A stretch of 25,231 nt of DNA, from positions 1 through 25,231 of IMG/VR virus record IMGVR_UViG_3300025592_000064, one strand, 5' to 3'. Positions 22,571-25,231 of this stretch are shown piece after piece; the first letter of the stretch is position 1; each line of letters begins with the position of its first letter. The stretch is from a virus. Made by a program: the position numbers and the translations under genes. The notes beneath the pieces are model-generated. The model worked only from the letters and a program-made list of their open reading frames with translations, searched no databases and was not told the origin of the DNA.

Positions 22571-23254
22571 TTACTTTAACCGTTCTGCTTCTAGGTTGTG
22601 ATATTGAATAGCCTCTTCAAGAGCGTAAGCGACCCTAGACATTGAACCACTACTCGTTCTGAGCTTAGATTGTGAACCTCTACCCTCTAAGATTGGCTCT
22701 AAAATGTCAGATAACTTATTATAACCCACCGCTAAAACATAAGTAATGATAGAGAAAATAACAGTAACACTCGCATATAAAAGCACACCACTCAGCAGGG
22801 GAGTCACTACAAAATAAATTTGTTGCAGTATCGCCACCAAAACTAATATCGCAGGAACTCCCTGAGTAAACTTTCTCAAAGCAACTTCAGAAGGGGACTG
22901 ATCTCTAGCTAGTTTAAGTTCGGCAGTCGAAACTAGCATATCTAAAGCCAACCCAATACGACCTTTCAAAGTCCTCTCCGTTTTCATGATATGATCTTCT
23001 AAGATTTGATACTCAGGATCATAATCGTAAATATACACTAGTTGCTTTGCAAGAGTGCTCGCCCCCTTCATGCTTCTAGTATTAGATACCTTTTTGAGTA
23101 AAGCAATAATCTCTCTCATGTAAGGTATCTTATCAAATAACTTTACGAGATTTCTCTTAACTGAATCTAGGGAGTCACCCAAAAAAGCTTCTCTTTCAAG
23201 ATGGGCGATTCTTATCTCAAGTTCATTAATGATTTCTGATGCTCTTCTTCTCAT
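22571..23254 (-). CDS. Tagged protein 6, with two membrane segments
   Basis: 227 residues. Tag MRRRASEIINELEIRIAHLE (Ser4 replaced by Arg, Arg18 by His), then REAFLG. Residues ~30-130 are charged helices (SVKRNLVKLFDKIPYMREIIALLKKVS...). Residues ~132-152 (GVPAILVLVAILQQIYFVVTP) and ~155-177 (SGVLLYASVTVIFSIITYVLAVG) form two transmembrane segments with a short turn, so N- and C-termini lie on the same side. The C-terminal tail (~45 residues) is charged. Hairpin membrane proteins of this kind can act as pores or as anchors; no holin or pore motif is visible. It carries the same promoter and a divergent form of the leader hairpin. RBS GGAG. Confidence 0.8.
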   Translation of the reverse strand: MRRRASEIINELEIRIAHLEREAFLGDSLDSVKRNLVKLFDKIPYMREIIALLKKVSNTRSMKGASTLAKQLVYIYDYDPEYQILEDHIMKTERTLKGRIGLALDMLVSTAELKLARDQSPSEVALRKFTQGVPAILVLVAILQQIYFVVTPLLSGVLLYASVTVIFSIITYVLAVGYNKLSDILEPILEGRGSQSKLRTSSGSMSRVAYALEEAIQYHNLEAERLK

Positions 23255-23285
23255 TCTTTGTCTCCATTTTGGTTAAGGTTAAACA

Positions 23286-23299
23286 GGTCACTTATGACC
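23286..23299 (-). promoter_or_regulatory. Leader hairpin of tagged gene 6
   Basis: On the minus strand GGTC-ATAAGT-GACC, followed by CTGTTTAACC and, 15 bases later, the GGAG RBS. Compared with GATC-TTAAGT-GATC, the stem bases change together while the AAGT loop is kept. Confidence 0.5.
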
Positions 23300-23300
23300 A

Positions 23301-23315
23301 ATTATAAATAAACTA
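23301..23315 (-). promoter_or_regulatory. Promoter TAGTTTATTTATAAT (copy i, minus)
   Basis: Full consensus on the minus strand, 46 bases before the ATG at 23254. Read on the plus strand the same bases give TATAAATAAAC, a late-promoter-like string pointing at the kinase gene. Confidence 0.6.
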
Positions 23316-23374
23316 TCTATAAAGATCTCATTTGAGTTCCTTTCAAAGTTAGAGAGAACACGACATTTGCTAGG

Positions 23375-23382
23375 TATAAATA
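23375..23382 (+). promoter_or_regulatory. T4-type late promoter core TATAAATA
   Basis: Exact core within TATAAATAAAC, 24 bases before the nucleoside kinase ATG; a transcript would have a very short leader with the AAAGGAGG RBS. Confidence 0.5.
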
Positions 23383-23406
23383 AACACATCAAAGGAGGTA
23401 GCTCAC

Positions 23407-23976
23407 ATGAGAATAATCGTAGAGGGTCTTATCGGTGTCGGTAAGTCCACATTCACAAAAGAAGCCAGTAAACACTTTAACCTTACTCCCATGTATGAAT
23501 CGGTAGGAGATAATCCGTTCCTTGAAAAGTTCTATTCTGACGATCCAAGCCGATGGGCTTATACGCTTCAAATGCACTTTCTCTATGACAGGTTCTCAAA
23601 ACATCTACCAGAAAATACCTTGCTTGATCGTTCAATCTTCGGAGACTCCTGCTTTGCCAACCTCTTAAGAGATGATGGAGTCCTTACCGAAGATGAACAC
23701 AGCTCGTACATGAAGCACTTTGAAATGCTTAAGCCTTATATCCCCCCTGTTGATATTTGTATCCACCTCCATGTTAGCGTAGAGCAAGCTATGGATAGGA
23801 TTTCTAAACGAGGCAGAGAATTTGAGTCGGGTATTGAGGAGTCTTATCTGCACAAGTTACAGGTTCAAGTCATGCAGATTCCAGATAGACTCCCTAAAGA
23901 GACTAAATACATCAAGCTCGATTGGTACGACATGGATGAGGGTCAGAGGCTAGATGTCATAAGAGGATTGCTTTAA
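23407..23976 (+). CDS. Deoxynucleoside kinase
   Basis: 189 residues. P-loop GLIGVGKST (7-15) with E6 before it; ESVGDNPFLEKFY after the first strand; LLDRSIFGD, the DRS motif of deoxynucleoside kinases (dGK/dCK/dAK family); and the lid region RISKRGREFESGI with two to three Arg. These enzymes phosphorylate deoxynucleosides to monophosphates for the phage nucleotide pool. Length is in the usual range (190-230). Substrate choice cannot be told from sequence; thymidine kinase 1 is excluded as it has a different fold. RBS AAAGGAGG. The stop overlaps that of the sirtuin gene on the other strand. Confidence 0.85.
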   Translation: MRIIVEGLIGVGKSTFTKEASKHFNLTPMYESVGDNPFLEKFYSDDPSRWAYTLQMHFLYDRFSKHLPENTLLDRSIFGDSCFANLLRDDGVLTEDEHSSYMKHFEMLKPYIPPVDICIHLHVSVEQAMDRISKRGREFESGIEESYLHKLQVQVMQIPDRLPKETKYIKLDWYDMDEGQRLDVIRGLL

Positions 23977-24764
23977 TCCTCAACCGTCAGTTGTTGCACT
24001 AAGTTTGGTAGGTAGTCCTCTGCCCTCTCAGTGGTGTAGTTAAAGCTCTTGGACTCTTGGGACGGATTAGGGTCGATGATATACATCGGTTTCCTCATCT
24101 GCCTACCTGCTTGAACCACCATATTAGTGATCCCTACAGAGAAGCTAGTGCCGATAAAGACCACCATATCTGCTTCCTCTATAGCTTCCATAGCGTCATC
24201 TAAGCGATAGTCCTCATGAGAACCATAAAACTCATCGAACCACAGTGCGTGTGCTCTTAAAGGGATCTCGCATTTAGGACAACAAGGTAAGTCATTCGGG
24301 TCTTTGGTCTGCCCAAACTTTTGATAGTCCTCCCAAACCTCGCTCATCGGGATTGAACCTCTCGGTGAACCATGATCACACCCATGATTGGGACAACGCA
24401 CTGCGTTGGTTGTGCCATGTATCTCGATGACATTTTGTGAACCCGCCTTGTTATGAAGGTGATCCACATTCTGTGTGATGATGTCAAAGGTCTTGCCCTC
24501 AGACTCACACCACTCCCCAATCTCCGCTAGGGCTTTATGAGCGTCATTCGGTTCAAGTTCAAAGACACCTTTGAACTTTTCTAAATACCATTCCCATGCC
24601 TTCGCTGGGTTCTTATTGAAGTAGCGTTGTGTGCCTTTCTCAAGGACATCATTAGCCCACACAGCATCCTCTCCTGTTCTCCATGCTTGGATTCCCGATG
24701 CTGTGCTGATCCCTGCACCTGTGACAACAAGGATGTTGTCCGCTGATTTGATTGCGTTTAGCAT
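23973..24764 (-). CDS. Sir2-family NAD-dependent deacylase
   Basis: 263 residues, complete sirtuin core. NAD site TGAGIS (15-20) and SGIQAWR (Pro-Asp-Phe replaced by Gln-Ala-Trp, Arg29 kept); TQNVDHLH (97-104); catalytic His116 in EIHGT; zinc module with Cys123/Cys128 and a CCPKC pair; GTSFSVGITNMV and YIIDPNP in the Rossmann half. At 60-63 Tyr-x-x-Lys stands where class III (CobB/SIRT5) enzymes have Tyr-x-x-Arg, suggesting a related acid-binding pocket. Sirtuins remove acyl groups from lysine using NAD+, and some transfer ADP-ribose. The WGR gene immediately upstream overlaps it by 7 bases (start within its last codons), so they are co-translated. It may reverse host acylation or interfere with NAD-based defence; inferred. 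Confidence 0.9.
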   Translation of the reverse strand: MLNAIKSADNILVVTGAGISTASGIQAWRTGEDAVWANDVLEKGTQRYFNKNPAKAWEWYLEKFKGVFELEPNDAHKALAEIGEWCESEGKTFDIITQNVDHLHNKAGSQNVIEIHGTTNAVRCPNHGCDHGSPRGSIPMSEVWEDYQKFGQTKDPNDLPCCPKCEIPLRAHALWFDEFYGSHEDYRLDDAMEAIEEADMVVFIGTSFSVGITNMVVQAGRQMRKPMYIIDPNPSQESKSFNYTTERAEDYLPNLVQQLTVED

Positions 24765-25003
24765 GATAGTGTCATTTCCTTTACTGTGTAGCCCTTCTTG
24801 AGCTTTTGTGGTGCTTTTTTCTCGAAGTAAGCCCGATCTTTATTGATAGCTTGCCCCCAGTCGCCAATGCGACCATAACGGACGACCACATCTCCATTTG
24901 GGCGACCTGTGGCTTCCCAAAACTTGTAGTGACCATCCTTATGCTCCAGTCGGATTCTGAAGGTTGGGGATAGGTTGCATTGTGTTATAGCGTCAATAGC
25001 CAT
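24758..25003 (-). CDS. WGR-domain protein
   Basis: 81 residues from the ATG at 25003 (RBS GGAG, 7 bases). A longer open frame upstream to 25156 would overlap the preceding gene and lacks an RBS. Nearly the whole protein is a WGR domain: KFWEATGRPNGDVVVRYGRIGDWGQAINKDRAYFEKKAPQKLKKGYTVKEM, with the RYGRIG core at 42-47 (Tyr replaces the first Trp) and the closing 'KKGY' helix. WGR domains occur in PARP1-3, where they bind DNA ends, and standalone in bacteria and phages, often of unknown role. Here the gene is directly upstream of, and overlaps, a sirtuin, so the two products likely act together in DNA-end or ADP-ribose-linked chemistry. Inference from fusion-like context only. Confidence 0.85.
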   Translation of the reverse strand: MAIDAITQCNLSPTFRIRLEHKDGHYKFWEATGRPNGDVVVRYGRIGDWGQAINKDRAYFEKKAPQKLKKGYTVKEMTLSC

Positions 25004-25013
25004 GTGTTCTCCT

Positions 25014-25231
25014 TTAGTGAGTGATTCGTAGTGTGAGTGCATCGAGCTTTGCGTTCTGCTCGGCTCGATATGACTCCATGAAAGTAACAAGCAGAGTGGG
25101 GTCGCTGAACAGCTTGCGAAGGTGTGACTCTGCGTCCTTCGTGTAGGTGAACTCACCCACAGGGATTTGTTGTGACCACGCTCCTCTTTCTCCTAAGAAA
25201 AGGTTTGCGGTACACCCAAAGATAGTCTGAT
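25014..25231 (-). CDS. Unknown protein, C-terminal 71 residues (5' partial)
   Basis: On the minus strand the frame is open from the right edge to a TAA at 25014-25016. The visible end reads ...ANLFLGERGAWSQQIPVGEFTYTKDAESHLRKLFSDPTLLVTFMESYRAEQNAKLDALTLRITH (only part is quoted in motif form: GERGAW, FTYTKDAESHLRKLF, RAEQNAKLDAL). Charged, helical end. It ends 10 bases before the WGR start, with the WGR RBS just after its stop, so the two are in one operon. The only in-frame Met in view is late (FMESYR), so the start lies outside the window. No domain recognised. Confidence 0.55.
   Translation of the reverse strand, partial: QTIFGCTANLFLGERGAWSQQIPVGEFTYTKDAESHLRKLFSDPTLLVTFMESYRAEQNAKLDALTLRITH

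Noticed and set aside
23331-23402. Possible RBS-masking stem before the nucleoside kinase (TCCTTT with AAAGGA)
   Set aside because: Six pairs only, with large interruptions; unlike the 17-bp stem at 21518, it does not stand out from chance.
24758-25156. 132-residue form of the WGR protein
   Set aside because: The extra 51 residues overlap the preceding gene, have no coding character, and the inner ATG at 25003 has a strong RBS.

Overview
This window looks like part of the genome of a large, AT-rich tailed bacteriophage (Caudoviricetes) with a Gram-negative host. The phage assignment rests on a T4-ordered head block (prohead protease, acidic scaffold, probable decoration protein, major capsid protein), a free-standing LAGLIDADG endonuclease, a phage-style replication/transcription block and tightly packed genes. 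The Gram-negative host is inferred from a phage-borne lipoprotein and a small outer-membrane-barrel-like protein ending in Phe. Elements identical to the T4 late promoter core (TATAAATA) also occur. The Ala-Gly-Ser/Thr-Glu repeats of the lipoprotein resemble surface lipoproteins of some deltaproteobacterial/Bradymonas-like bacteria, but that is only a weak host hint. No tRNA, rRNA, CRISPR array or insertion sequence was found, and no stretch above 300 bases lacks a gene.

Layout. 1-5413 (+): head block, ending in a strong UUCG terminator. 5597-6990: a one-TM protein translationally overlapped by a homing endonuclease. 6990-9752: a mosaic of small genes, each behind a near-identical promoter (TAGTTTATTTATAAT). 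Three of these genes start with the same 20-residue peptide, one encodes an outer-membrane-like barrel and one a lipoprotein. Fragments of the 3' end of the endonuclease gene lie between them. 9820-10941 (-): the N-terminal half of a Rad50/gp46-type ATPase ending at its zinc hook. 11043-11930: two small genes and a fourth tagged gene. 12056-14611: DnaX-type clamp loader, NusG-like factor, double-HTH sigma-region-4-like protein and a small protein. 14669-21244: a 2191-residue protein with an SNF2-type helicase core. 21246-22150: three small genes, one behind a T4-style RBS-masking hairpin with a late promoter in its loop. 22179-23254 (-): two more tagged genes, one with two membrane segments. 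23407-23976: deoxynucleoside kinase. 23973-25231 (-): Sir2-family deacylase, WGR-domain protein and an edge-truncated gene.

The most interesting feature is a modular family of six genes whose unrelated bodies carry the same N-terminal amphipathic peptide (MRRSASEIIxxLExRIARLE). Five of the six also share a 5' module: promoter, small covarying hairpin, CTNTTTAACC, and an RBS. In four of the five the RBS lies inside a small AATGG/CCATT-type hairpin. The arrangement resembles T4 internal proteins, which share a capsid-targeting sequence. My working hypothesis is a set of capsid-packaged or otherwise co-localised accessory proteins that spread by recombination at the shared module, with homing-endonuclease debris marking the junctions. 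A second theme is transcription control: clamp loader, NusG and sigma-like genes are adjacent with a terminator hairpin inside the block. A third is NAD/ADP-ribose biology (Sir2 plus WGR).
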